Assembly: GCF_001485575.1 (NCBI RefSeq)
Contig: NZ_BCNB01000003.1
Coordinates: forward strand, 1 to 64,000
DNA length: 64,000 bases
Source of the DNA: Haloarcula sp. CBA1127
GTDB lineage: Archaea; Halobacteriota; Halobacteria; Halobacteriales; Haloarculaceae
Reading direction: 5' to 3'
The notes below the pieces were generated by a model. That model ran no database searches. It was not told the DNA's origin and saw only the letters and a list, made by a program, of their open reading frames with translations. The translations under genes were made by a program, and so were the position numbers. Below are positions 24,414 to 32,407 of the stretch, piece after piece (the first letter of the stretch is position 1; each line of letters begins with the position of its first letter).

Positions 24414-24845
24414 ATGAGTCCCCTCCCCACCCTCCAAGCCGCTGGTATCGGGTTGTTCATCATCGGGATTGCAACAACGGGATTTGCTGCATACGGTGAG
24501 ATACAATCTACACCCTATATGGTTCAGGTTGACCAGTCCGTCCCTGATACAAATGAACCAACGGTGCCGTATTCGGATCTTACTTCGGCGGAGAAAGAAG
24601 TATTTGATCGAGTAAATGATGGCGGAGCAGCCCCAGTTGAAGATGCCACCTTGAGTACGTTCGCTAATAACGCCGTCCAGTACCAAGGTACAGTCTATTC
24701 GTTCGAGATGACGTATGACCCCGCTACACTGACGATACTTCCATTCGGTCTTGGCATCACCGTCGCCGCAGTTGGTGGTGTTCTGTTCTTCTTGACACCG
24801 TTCATTACCGGACGCAGTCCACAGACAAACTCCCCCTCTGTCTGA
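24414..24845 (+). CDS. Two-helix membrane protein with extracellular domain (143 aa)
   Basis: An N-terminal helix (IGLFIIGIATTGFAAYG), an ~80-aa exposed domain (VPYSDLTSAEKEVFDRVNDG...YQGTVYSFEMTYD) and a second helix (FGLGITVAAVGGVLFFL). The domain resembles a haloarchaeal family I recall only as a DUF. A TATA-like GATATAATT ~25 nt upstream makes a leaderless start at 24414 likely. Confidence 0.6.
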   Translation: MSPLPTLQAAGIGLFIIGIATTGFAAYGEIQSTPYMVQVDQSVPDTNEPTVPYSDLTSAEKEVFDRVNDGGAAPVEDATLSTFANNAVQYQGTVYSFEMTYDPATLTILPFGLGITVAAVGGVLFFLTPFITGRSPQTNSPSV

Positions 24846-24910
24846 AAAGGAAACGCTCTGTACTGCTCATTAGCGGACCAGACCCACCGGTTTCGTGGAA
24901 CTACCACTGA

Positions 24911-25438
24911 CTACCCAGTCCACCCGCCGATCTCGACCTGTGTACTGTCTGCCGGAGCATCGCCTGCTGTCTTCGCAGCTGAGTCAAACGGCGGTTCAAC
25001 GAGACGCGGCACTCCGCCATCGTATGTCCGGTCAGGGCGTTTCACACAGTCGACCGGCAGGATAGGACTGCACTCACTGCAAGAGTGTGTTGCCCCGTCG
25101 AAGCCGTTGATTGTCACCGACCAGGAGATAACGCTCGCGAGTCGATACGTCTCCGCTGCTGGCCGACGAGTACTGGCAGACTGGCAGCCAACGGCCCCAC
25201 AGACATCGCAGGTAAGGAGATGGTCTCGATCTGCCTCGTGGAAGAGCGAAGCGGCCTGCTCGACGTTGTCGCGGTCCTGAAGCGCACACCCCCGGCAAAT
25301 CGTGAATCGGAACATGCCGTCTTCTCGGTCGACCTCGTCGGGCCACCGGACGTAGGTGTACGCCTCACCGGAGATATCAGCCCTCACCCCACAGAATCGA
25401 CAGCACTCAGCCGTTGCCTCGGGCTGGACGTCGGTCAT
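24911..25438 (-). CDS. Zinc-finger hypothetical protein (175 aa)
   Basis: Several cysteine pairs: C-R-F-C near 15, C-R-G-C near 50, C-D-V-C-G near 78 and C-S-E-C near 117. These indicate one or two zinc sites. No known family. Start overlaps the stop of the Mom-like gene (ATGA), so it is translationally coupled to it and may act with it. Confidence 0.6.
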   Translation of the reverse strand: MTDVQPEATAECCRFCGVRADISGEAYTYVRWPDEVDREDGMFRFTICRGCALQDRDNVEQAASLFHEADRDHLLTCDVCGAVGCQSASTRRPAAETYRLASVISWSVTINGFDGATHSCSECSPILPVDCVKRPDRTYDGGVPRLVEPPFDSAAKTAGDAPADSTQVEIGGWTG

Positions 25439-26202
25439 TGAGACCACCGTGCAAGTGTTGATTGTTCGCGAGCAGTGTCCACGGGACAGAGAAACCGCCA
25501 CTTGTATCGCTCACGAATCGGCTTGTTCTCGCGGTTGCTCGCTTGCCCTGGTTCTCGATAGCCCGTACAGGTCCAGCCCTTGTCTTTCAGCGCTCGAACC
25601 ATCGCGCCATCATAGTCCGAGCGTACCCACGTCAACAAGAAGCGAGTGTCACGGTCGTCAGCCTGCAAGAATCGCTCCTGTGAGCGGGCCAGCGCTGCCG
25701 ACGCGAGGTTCGGCATCCGAACGCCCATGCAGATCCGCGCGGCCTCGACGAGTGAGTCGCCAGAAATCACTTCGCTGTCAACGACTGGCGTGTCCGTCGA
25801 CGGAAGCACCCGTCGGGCAGTCGCTCGAATCTCTGCTGGAAGACTGTCGATCTCGACGGGCTCGGGACAGAGCTGGCCGTCGACGCCGTACCGGATTCGC
25901 TTCTTCGATATGAGCGGGTAGCGGTACGTGATAGCCCCGACTAGCGAGTCCTGAAAGTACAGCCCGTGGTGGGTGAGGTTGACCGACGGCAGCGACCCCA
26001 TATAGGAGTGATGCGCCTCGTACACGGCGGCTGCGGTCTCTCTGTCGATTGGCTCCACGCCGACATGATCGGCAAATCGAATCCCGAGAGGTGCGGTGAA
26101 CGGGTCACCGTTGGCGTGAATCGGACAGGAACACTCCCCTGTGTCTGCTGGCGGGCGATGCTGGAACGACTGTGTTCGCGTCGATGCTGAGTGTGTGGAC
26201 AT
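25435..26202 (-). CDS. Mom-like GNAT-fold DNA-modification protein (255 aa)
   Basis: From residue ~55 the sequence reads like phage Mom and its archaeal relatives: YEAHHSYMGSLPSVNLTHHG, FQDSLVGAITYRYP, then RICMGVRMPNLASAALARSQ and DTRFLLTWVRSDYDGAMVRA-LKDKGWTCTG, ending with KWRFLCP. Mom proteins modify adenine in DNA and protect it from restriction. Recognition is by pattern and recall, no search was possible. A plain acetyltransferase is the alternative. It is coupled to a zinc-finger gene. Confidence 0.5.
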   Translation of the reverse strand: MSTHSASTRTQSFQHRPPADTGECSCPIHANGDPFTAPLGIRFADHVGVEPIDRETAAAVYEAHHSYMGSLPSVNLTHHGLYFQDSLVGAITYRYPLISKKRIRYGVDGQLCPEPVEIDSLPAEIRATARRVLPSTDTPVVDSEVISGDSLVEAARICMGVRMPNLASAALARSQERFLQADDRDTRFLLTWVRSDYDGAMVRALKDKGWTCTGYREPGQASNRENKPIRERYKWRFLCPVDTAREQSTLARWSQ

Positions 26203-26230
26203 CCTCTCACCCGCCAGAGGAACAGAAAAT
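26203..26230 (-). promoter_or_regulatory. Recurrent 5' hairpin element, copy 16
   Basis: ATTTTCTG (26223-26230), CCTCT-ggcgggtg-AGAGG, ATG directly after. Confidence 0.75.
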
Positions 26231-26246
26231 CGCCCGACACAGCGCG

Positions 26247-26277
26247 TTAACCAACAGAAGCGATGAATGTTGGTTAA
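26247..26277. repeat. CTAACCAACA inverted-repeat element, copy 2
   Basis: TTAACCAACA (26247-26256) and TGTTGGTTAA (26268-26277), 11-nt spacer, between the stop of the 26288-26950 gene and the hairpin element of the Mom-like gene. Confidence 0.65.
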
Positions 26278-26287
26278 ATACGAGGTG

Positions 26288-26950
26288 TCAGCCCGACGAC
26301 CACCGTTTCAGGTCGCTCTGGGCGTTGGTCTGTCCACGGAACGACAGCCGATCAGCCATTGGAACGCTCACCGCTTCGCCCTCGCGAGCCACGTAATTAT
26401 TCAGATATCGGTGGTCATCGTCGCTGTAGCTGCCGTCCTTGTTTGGCTCGCTATCGGGCGAGACGTAGATGATGCTAAACGCCGGCAAGCCAAACGCTCG
26501 AGTTCGCGAGATTTGTAGCACCATCGCGTCACCGGGCCCGTGGCAGTCAATGAGGTCCCCGCGATGCAACTGTTCCCCGAGCGGCGTTCGAGTGGCTTCC
26601 GACCGGGAAAGTCGCTGTCCGTCGCGATGGGAGTTCCACGGCTCAAGTGGATCTAGCTCTTGATCCGGGCAGATCCGTGCTGTGGAATCGTCGATCAGCT
26701 CCACGACGTACGGGTTTTGCTGGCCGAAGTGGTACTTGTAATCCGGAGACCGCCGGGCTCGCTCGATGTGGGTCTCTACTGCTTCGGCTGCCATCTCCCG
26801 GGTTGGGAACAGTCCTTGCCAAGAGCAGTAATTATCCGAACAGACGGCCAGAAATCCAGTCTCCGCCGTCCGAATTACCTCGCGATCAAGCGGCGTATCA
26901 ACTTGGATATCCGCTGCACGCTCAATATCGTGGGTTTGCGTGCTATCCAC
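26288..26950 (-). CDS. Hypothetical protein, GTG start (220 aa)
   Basis: GTG at 26950 overlaps the stop of the DUF6884-like gene by 8 nt (GGTGGATAG); upstream codons in this frame lie inside that gene and have a different composition. Sequence VDSTQTHDIERAADIQVDTP... FLAVCSDNYCSWQGLF...; C-SDNY-C suggests a small zinc or redox site. The C-terminal half is beta-rich. Function unknown; likely linked to the DUF6884-like protein. Confidence 0.6.
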   Translation of the reverse strand: MDSTQTHDIERAADIQVDTPLDREVIRTAETGFLAVCSDNYCSWQGLFPTREMAAEAVETHIERARRSPDYKYHFGQQNPYVVELIDDSTARICPDQELDPLEPWNSHRDGQRLSRSEATRTPLGEQLHRGDLIDCHGPGDAMVLQISRTRAFGLPAFSIIYVSPDSEPNKDGSYSDDDHRYLNNYVAREGEAVSVPMADRLSFRGQTNAQSDLKRWSSG

Positions 26951-27788
26951 CCTGTTCTCCTTCCCCGCCGTCGGTCGCAAGACTCGTCTGCCTCGTGGCA
27001 AGGAACCGTTCGGGGACGTTCTCGAACGCATCCAACCCAGCCTGCTCGGTTCCCTCGACGTCGACGCCACTGTGGCCTGTTTGCCACATAGCAGAGTCAC
27101 GCTCGAAGCCGCCGTCAAAGGCCGAGAGTTCTGATCGTCGGGCTGGAGCCGCTGCCGACGAGAGTTCTTCGGCCCGGTCTGAGAGCCAGCCCATCTGGTC
27201 GAACATCCCGTCGAAGTCACGCTCCTGGAAGGGGAAGCGGACTGTCGCTTTCGGCGGGAGGGCAGTGTACGTCTCTCGTCCAGTCCGAATCGCAGTTGGT
27301 CGTCCGTCGAAGATGCCGCGCTTACGCAGCGCGTCGACGTAGTCGCTGCCGGCCAGAACGACCAACTCCCGACAGGGCGACTCCTGTTGATCGGCAGCAT
27401 AGGGTCGCCGGAGCCAATCACCGAGAGATGAATGGACACGGAGCGCCCACCGATCTAGTCGGCTCTCAACACAGTCGCCTGACGGCAGCCGATAATTGGC
27501 TTCTCCTTCGATGGGGTCGCCGCGCAGGTCCTCGATGGTCGTATCGTACGGGGCGACCGTCTGCCGGGGCATCAAGATCCCGTGTTCTGCAGAGAGAACC
27601 GCCCAGGTGTTCGCTCGTCGGTCAGCGGTTCGAGCCCACTGGACAGCCGCCTCAGCATATGATCGCTTGACCGCGAAGTACGAGGATGTATAGAGGTCAC
27701 GAGCCTCAGCTGGATCGTCAGTTTTCGCATCGCCGCATCCAATCAGTACGAAGCGGCCACGAGTCCGCTCAGTCTGTGTGGTCGTCAT
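26943..27788 (-). CDS. DUF6884-like protein (281 aa)
   Basis: N-terminal GRFVLIGCGDAKTDDPAEA, RDLYTSSYFAVKRSYAEA and WAVLSAEHGILMPRQTVAPYD are the hallmarks of the DUF6884/YaaA-like group (xxCGxxK, DLYTS, LSAxHGIL, xPYD). The family is often found on phages and plasmids; function unsettled, nucleotide or base-modification related by association. The C-terminal ~110 residues are specific to this protein. Start MTTTQTE is defined by the hairpin element. Confidence 0.65.
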   Translation of the reverse strand: MTTTQTERTRGRFVLIGCGDAKTDDPAEARDLYTSSYFAVKRSYAEAAVQWARTADRRANTWAVLSAEHGILMPRQTVAPYDTTIEDLRGDPIEGEANYRLPSGDCVESRLDRWALRVHSSLGDWLRRPYAADQQESPCRELVVLAGSDYVDALRKRGIFDGRPTAIRTGRETYTALPPKATVRFPFQERDFDGMFDQMGWLSDRAEELSSAAAPARRSELSAFDGGFERDSAMWQTGHSGVDVEGTEQAGLDAFENVPERFLATRQTSLATDGGEGEQGG

Positions 27789-27824
27789 CTGTATCTCCCT
27801 CACCCAGAAAGGGAGTCACAAAAC
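27789..27824 (-). promoter_or_regulatory. Recurrent 5' hairpin element, copy 17
   Basis: GTTTTGTG (27817-27824), CTCCCT-ttctgggtg-AGGGAG, then 9 nt to the ATG. The stem-end pairs covary relative to copies 15 and 24. Confidence 0.75.
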
Positions 27825-28019
27825 TACAGCCAGAATCAGTAGTTGTGTCCGTCTGGCAACGCTTCGGGCAGGTGCTTCTCTGGGTGCTCAGCAGGTGCGT
27901 CAAGTACCTCTGGCATGATTTTGCTTGGATCCAGAATTGCACGGTAGTTCTTCCGGACTCGTCTGGATTTTGGTCAACTTCAGTAAACTTAATGGCGCAA
28001 AGTTACTAGCCATTGTTAG

Positions 28020-28307
28020 ATGTTTGACCTCACCAGTTTTCAACGTGATCTCCTGTACGTGGTGTATGGTCTAGACGGCCCACATGGCTTAGCGATCAAA
28101 GAAGAAATGGAGGAATCCTATCAGAAAGAAATCCATCACGGGAGGCTATACCCGAGCCTTGACACACTTGCCGACAAAGGGCTCGTTGAGAAGGCACAAA
28201 AAGACAGACGGACCAATATCTATTCAATCACGCGACGTGGCAAACGAGAGATAGCTGCTCGAAGCGAGTGGGAACGACAATACGGAGTGGGTGATCTTTC
28301 TGTATGA
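28020..28307 (+). CDS. PadR-family winged-helix regulator (95 aa)
   Basis: MFDLTSFQRDLLYVVYGLDG... GRLYPSLDTLADKGLVEKAQ... YSITRRGKREI: PadR helix-turn-helix and wing. It is an orphan on the plus strand inside the minus-strand series, beside a hairpin element that has lost its gene, so it may have been inserted there. Homologous to the 8148 gene. Confidence 0.8.
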   Translation: MFDLTSFQRDLLYVVYGLDGPHGLAIKEEMEESYQKEIHHGRLYPSLDTLADKGLVEKAQKDRRTNIYSITRRGKREIAARSEWERQYGVGDLSV

Positions 28308-28344
28308 CTGTCAACGCGCCTGTGACAGTTTCGCGCTCAATTGA

Positions 28345-28374
28345 ACTCTCTCGCCATAGGGGGAGTCACAAAAC
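28345..28374 (-). promoter_or_regulatory. Recurrent 5' hairpin element, copy 18 (orphan)
   Basis: GTTTTGTG (28367-28374) then CTC-cccctatggcga-GAG, 24 nt after the stop of the 28398 gene, as in other copies. No gene follows: the only ATG gives six codons, and the convergent PadR gene occupies the space. Confidence 0.55.
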
Positions 28375-28397
28375 TCTCTGAGGCTGTCCGGTCGGCT

Positions 28398-29339
28398 CTA
28401 GCCGTGAACTTCACTGGGAGTGAGTCCTGCCCGGTATTCCACTCTGTCTCGCTCGTGTTGGCTCCGATACGCGAGCGTCTGTCCGTTCTCATACTCGACG
28501 ACAATAGCATCCTCAAGGCCACTCACAGTCGCTCTCGAACCGTCAGCAGCCCAGACGGGGTCCATCGGTTCCGCTGTTAGCGGGCTCCGGTCTGTCTCCA
28601 CGGTCGGCCACACCCCCCGCGATTTCCAGTATGACCGGATATGTCGCAAGCTCTCTCGAACCGTCTCCCGGATCGAGAGCTGATCCGCACTCCCGTAGCC
28701 GTGTGGTGAGAAATACTCGCCGTGAAGCGCCGCCAAGTGAACGCCGTTCCAGTCAACGCCAACGATATCGGCTGGTTCTTCACCGGTCACACGCGGCTGT
28801 GTCAGCTCCTCAATCACCGGATACTGCTTTGTCGGACTTGCCCCCAACAGATGCACTCGCCGTCCCCGCCAGTCCACAATATCCGTGTACTCGTCGGCGG
28901 TCTGGTCGGAGTAGCCCATCGGGTATCCCAAGACAATGTCGTCGTCGATCACGTCGATTGCGTCGCGGCACTTCGGGACGATAATGACCTCCGTCCCCGG
29001 AAACTTCCGTTTCAGCTCCCGTGCGGCTTGGTTGTACCGGCGCGCCTCCTGTCGGTCGTATGCGTCGCCAAGCATCCCGACCGACGGCTCGTACTGCTCG
29101 AAGCGTTCGATGTACCGGTCCAAGTCTGGATTCCAGAAGTCGTTGTCCAGAATCTCAATCGGGACGTCGACGTTCCGAAGCGAGGACTGGTAGGTGTAGT
29201 CCTCGCGAACGCCGACGGCGAATCCAAGCCGGTAAGCATCGATTACGAACGGCTCCCGGTGAAGGAAGCCGATGTACTCAGCCTGCTGTGCATCGCCGAC
29301 AGCCGCCGCTGACCAAGAGTGTCGTGCCTCAGAGGACAT
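28398..29339 (-). CDS. Possible TIM-barrel, tRNA-guanine-transglycosylase/DpdA-like protein (313 aa)
   Basis: Strand-helix repeats recall a TGT-type barrel: DVPIEILDNDFWNPDLDRYI, then GMLGDAYDRQEARRYNQA, EVIIVPKCRDAIDVI, VLGYPMGYSDQT, RVHLLGASPTKQYPVI and DIVGVDWNGVHLAALH. Candidate active-site acids are in GDAYD and GYSD. I think it is related to the DpdA/DUF6610-type proteins of archaeal elements that put 7-deazaguanines in DNA, but no zinc motif or QueC-type partner is nearby. Treat as a hypothesis. Confidence 0.4.
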   Translation of the reverse strand: MSSEARHSWSAAAVGDAQQAEYIGFLHREPFVIDAYRLGFAVGVREDYTYQSSLRNVDVPIEILDNDFWNPDLDRYIERFEQYEPSVGMLGDAYDRQEARRYNQAARELKRKFPGTEVIIVPKCRDAIDVIDDDIVLGYPMGYSDQTADEYTDIVDWRGRRVHLLGASPTKQYPVIEELTQPRVTGEEPADIVGVDWNGVHLAALHGEYFSPHGYGSADQLSIRETVRESLRHIRSYWKSRGVWPTVETDRSPLTAEPMDPVWAADGSRATVSGLEDAIVVEYENGQTLAYRSQHERDRVEYRAGLTPSEVHG

Positions 29340-29394
29340 GGAAAACACCGAGCGCGCCCAGCGGCGCGCCCAGCTGGCAGGCGCGGCAAAAAAC
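29340..29394 (-). promoter_or_regulatory. Recurrent 5' hairpin element, copy 19 (divergent)
   Basis: TTTTTTGC tract, then GCGCC-tgccagctg-GGCGC and further GCGC-rich sequence before the ATG at 29339. Keeps the layout, not the loop. Confidence 0.45.
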
Positions 29395-29547
29395 TACCTT
29401 TCACCAGCGAGAGTGTCCCGTCATTCAGGACGGGGAGGATGTCATCGCGCCGCTGCTGAATTATTCTCTTTGTCCTCAAATCCTTGCCCATCCTCCGGTA
29501 TATACCCTCAGGCCACGTGACGGCCCGGTATCAAGAGACGCAGCTAG

Positions 29548-29940
29548 CTAGGGGAGCGGGTTGTTGTCCTCGTCCAGTTGGTCCTGTTCTTCCTTCTGGC
29601 CGAGGAGTTCCACCAGCTTCCACTCAGCCTTCGCGAGCGACTTGGCGGCCTCTGAGTCGGTGTTGAGGGCATACATCTGGCTGTTGCCGACGCGTCGTGT
29701 TTCTTCGACCAGTCCCCAGCCGCGGAGAGTGTCGAGATATTTGTAGACCGTATCGCGCTTCAAGTCCGCGTAGTCGGCTATCTCAGTGACGTTGAAGTCC
29801 ATTTCAGGGTTGCCGAGGAACACGGCCAGAATCCGCGTCTTCGGGTGGCCGCCAAGGACATCCACCAGCAGGTGGTCGTCCGTCACGTACCCCCCATCGT
29901 CTGCACCTTCCGATTCGTTCTCCGAGGGTAGCATGGACAT
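29548..29940 (-). CDS. Winged-helix transcriptional regulator (130 aa)
   Basis: Core LVDVLGGHPKTRILAVFLGN, then MDFNVTEIADYADLKRDTVY (recognition region) and KYLDTLRGWGLVEETRRVGN: a winged helix of the MarR/ArsR-like haloarchaeal type. A TATA box CTTTATATAC at 29961-29970 lies 26 nt before the ATG at 29940, giving a leaderless mRNA. No recurrent hairpin. Divergent from the 30029 gene, which it may control. Confidence 0.75.
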   Translation of the reverse strand: MSMLPSENESEGADDGGYVTDDHLLVDVLGGHPKTRILAVFLGNPEMDFNVTEIADYADLKRDTVYKYLDTLRGWGLVEETRRVGNSQMYALNTDSEAAKSLAKAEWKLVELLGQKEEQDQLDEDNNPLP

Positions 29941-29960
29941 ACTTCTAGGAGTTGGGGGAG

Positions 29961-30012
29961 GTATATAAAGATTGCCCATGCTCTTGGGCCCTACTTCCAC
30001 ATTGTAGTGGGC
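29961..30012. promoter_or_regulatory. TATA box and inverted repeat in divergent promoter
   Basis: TATA box on the minus strand (29961-29970). An imperfect inverted repeat GCCCTAC...GTAGTGGGC (29988-29994, 30004-30012) lies between the two divergent genes and is a natural operator candidate for the winged-helix regulator. Confidence 0.5.
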
Positions 30013-30028
30013 ACCACTGTCTATATCT

Positions 30029-30361
30029 ATGGACAGGGTTATAATGGATGGTGTGGAAGTAAAGCATGAGGTGAAAATGGAAGAAGAAGATCAAAAACTC
30101 GCCGTCAAGATGGTGAAGTACCTCGTGAAGAACAAGGTCACAGGGAACCACAAAAAGCAGGTTGATACGGTTATGAACAACTCAGGACTCCCCTCACACG
30201 CGAAGGGGGACGCCCGCGACGTGCTGGAGGAGCTAGCGAAAAACCCGCCGCCTATCGAGATGTACGGTGGCGGCCATCGGGAAAACGTTCGGCTCACCAG
30301 CATCCAAGATGGAATCGACTTCATCGAAGAGAACGGGGGCGACCCGCCGTGGGGGTTCTGA
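30029..30361 (+). CDS. Hypothetical protein (110 aa)
   Basis: MDRVIMDGVEVKHEVKMEEE, then LAVKMVKYLVKNKVTGNHKK and a C-terminal GGGHRENVRLTSIQDGIDFI. Part basic, part acidic; no recognised domain. An in-frame ATG at 30044 is an alternative start. Divergent from the winged-helix gene. Confidence 0.55.
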   Translation: MDRVIMDGVEVKHEVKMEEEDQKLAVKMVKYLVKNKVTGNHKKQVDTVMNNSGLPSHAKGDARDVLEELAKNPPPIEMYGGGHRENVRLTSIQDGIDFIEENGGDPPWGF

Positions 30362-30523
30362 CTCTCTGCGGTTTTCGAAGAACGCCACTCAAAACACCTC
30401 TCACCGTCAGAACAGGCGTGTTCGCAAGTTATCAGCAATCCCACATCAGGTGGCTTGGATTCTCAGTCAGTAGGCGGGATTTCTCTATCAAGATCCACTG
30501 TTGGCTCTGAGTAAGAGTCTGCG

Positions 30524-31276
30524 TTAAATCCTTGACTGAAAATTCAGCGCTTCTGCTGACGACACGTACTCTGACAGCCGATTCAGAGCCGATGGGTCAG
30601 GCGAGTCGGAGACGTGTCGCACGTTCCACAGTCCAGACTGATACACCTCAGATTTCGGCGAGTGGTATCCAAGCCAATCGAGGTCCGATAGCCCTGCGGA
30701 TCGACGATACCTCGACACCATCGCGATGGTATTTGACTCAATCTCGGCTCTGTCACACTCTGGTCCGGGCTTGCCCGGGATGTCCACCCAGAGAAACGGC
30801 AGATCCCGGATATATTCTGAAACGCGCTGTTCGAGTTCGTGTTCCTGCTCGCGAACAGCAGTCGTCTCGGCGTCGGGATTTGGCTCGCCCCAGTGAGGAT
30901 ACTCGTCGTGCCAGCCGTGCTTCTCGATTAGCGCCCGTCCGACGTGCAAGCGAAAAATCGAACCACGATGGTTGCCACCGCCGGCGTACTTCCCGCGAAC
31001 GTTCCCACGATGTTGCCTGAGTCGGTTCCAGAGCGTGTTCGACGAGCCGGTACTGACGCCGACGGTACCGATCCGTGAGAGTCGCCAGTCGACCGCTGTC
31101 GTTGCCCGAAGGTCGCTTGCTGGCGAGAAGAAAAAGTACACTCCTCGGTCGGGCCAGTCCAATCGCCCGGTCACGTCTCCGAGGTAGTACGGCCCTCCGA
31201 TCTGGTCACGCAACTCTGCTAAGACACTCAAGAACTGTCCGACAGGACGGCTACCTGACGCTGCTGTGGAACGCAT
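30524..31276 (-). CDS. GIY-YIG-like nuclease domain protein (250 aa)
   Basis: GVYFFFSP at 45-52 and RIGTVGVSTG at 68-77, followed by SNTLWNRLRQHRG, match the GIY and YIG strands and the conserved Arg-helix of the superfamily. The rest (HRGSIFRLHVGRALIEKHGW; ELEQRVSEYIRDLPFLWVDI) could complete the fold with a Glu in the helix. Likely a structure- or sequence-specific nuclease or a homing-type protein. Start MRSTAAS set by the hairpin element. Confidence 0.6.
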   Translation of the reverse strand: MRSTAASGSRPVGQFLSVLAELRDQIGGPYYLGDVTGRLDWPDRGVYFFFSPASDLRATTAVDWRLSRIGTVGVSTGSSNTLWNRLRQHRGNVRGKYAGGGNHRGSIFRLHVGRALIEKHGWHDEYPHWGEPNPDAETTAVREQEHELEQRVSEYIRDLPFLWVDIPGKPGPECDRAEIESNTIAMVSRYRRSAGLSDLDWLGYHSPKSEVYQSGLWNVRHVSDSPDPSALNRLSEYVSSAEALNFQSRI

Positions 31277-31312
31277 ATTCGACTCCCTCGGCCACCAGGG
31301 GAGTCACAAAAC
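31277..31312 (-). promoter_or_regulatory. Recurrent 5' hairpin element, copy 20
   Basis: GTTTTGTG (31305-31312), CTCCCCT-ggtggccg-AGGGAG, with a bulge. Confidence 0.65.
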
Positions 31313-31350
31313 ACTCCTCTCAAGCACGACTGGAAAGATACCGCTCCCTC

Positions 31351-32310
31351 TCAGCTGGCACCTTCGACGGCGTCGATCAGATCCGCAGCCGTCTTCGAGA
31401 TACGGTCCAGCCGGTCCCGCAACGTCTCTGGTGCGTCGCCGTCCCACGCCGCGAGGTAGAACGCCGAGTTGTCGGGGTCCAGCCCGAAGTGACGACTGAC
31501 CACGTATGCGACTGCCTCGGCTTCGACCTCGCGTTTCGACCGCTCCGCCTCATCCTCGACATTGAAGTGAAGCTCTGCATGGGCGAACTCGTGAATCAGT
31601 GTACTCGCGAGGGCGGCCCGATTGTCTCGGTCGACCGCTTCGACCATCGGATTCGTCGTCATGACGTTCCGACGCTCGCAGACACCCCGTGCAGACCCAT
31701 GCTCCCACTCCCCCGGAGCGACGATTCTCGCGTCGACGCCGATCTCGTCGGTCGCGTCCAACAGGTCCTCGACAAGTCCATCCGGGTCGCCGTGAGCTTC
31801 TGTTTCTAGCTCTGGAAGCGGCTCACCCTCTGTCTGGGAGATATCGAACACTGACGTTGGCCGGAACCCGACCAGTCCCCGATGCCACTGCTCAGGGTCT
31901 GTCTCGTCGTACTCACAGTCCGAGTTCTCGTGATACGACGGCGAGTTGCCGCATTTGGGGCACTTCTTCGTGATGATCGGAGCCCAGATCCAGATCGCGT
32001 CCTCGCCTTGCTGGACGTAGCGGTCGAACTCATTCTGCCACGTATTGTAGCCGGCGACTCGCGTTGCCTCGGGACACTGGAGCTTGATGAGTAGCGTGTT
32101 CCGGGCCGAGTAATCGTGGAACTTGCTCTGCACATCGAGCCACTGCTGGAACTGCTCGCTGGCCTGCGCTTCGTCGGTGAGGTCGGCGAGGTCTTCGACC
32201 CACGCATCGAGTTGGTCGCGCATCTCCTCGTCCCGGGAGTCCGAATCGTCGAAGGTGCAAGTGGTCTGTTGGCTGGACTGCTCTGGGGTGTCTGACTGTA
32301 TCGTTGACAT
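31351..32310 (-). CDS. ArdC-like antirestriction protein with zinc-metallopeptidase motif (319 aa)
   Basis: The N-terminal half (EQFQQWLDVQSKFHDYSARN...EATRVAGYNTWQNEFDRYV...IWIWAPI) is the ArdC/DUF1738-type ssDNA-binding fold. A zinc knuckle is inserted at C117-x2-C120...H127...C132. The C-terminal part has the metallopeptidase helix H240-E-F-A-H244 (STLIHEFAHAELHF) with a later Glu-rich segment. Known ArdC proteins protect incoming plasmid DNA against restriction, so a role during transfer is likely. Confidence 0.8.
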   Translation of the reverse strand: MSTIQSDTPEQSSQQTTCTFDDSDSRDEEMRDQLDAWVEDLADLTDEAQASEQFQQWLDVQSKFHDYSARNTLLIKLQCPEATRVAGYNTWQNEFDRYVQQGEDAIWIWAPIITKKCPKCGNSPSYHENSDCEYDETDPEQWHRGLVGFRPTSVFDISQTEGEPLPELETEAHGDPDGLVEDLLDATDEIGVDARIVAPGEWEHGSARGVCERRNVMTTNPMVEAVDRDNRAALASTLIHEFAHAELHFNVEDEAERSKREVEAEAVAYVVSRHFGLDPDNSAFYLAAWDGDAPETLRDRLDRISKTAADLIDAVEGAS

Positions 32311-32372
32311 CGGTCTATCTTCGGGACGCACTCTCGGGCACGCCCCCGCACCTCCACTGGGGGTCACAAAAT
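32311..32372 (-). promoter_or_regulatory. Recurrent 5' hairpin element, copy 21 (long form)
   Basis: ATTTTGTG (32365-32372), CCCCC-agtggaggtgc-GGGGG, then a long tail ending in the ATG at 32310. One to two extra bases relative to the other long forms. Confidence 0.6.
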
Positions 32373-32407
32373 CGACTTGCTGACTGAGCGAGAGCGAGGT
32401 GAGCTGG

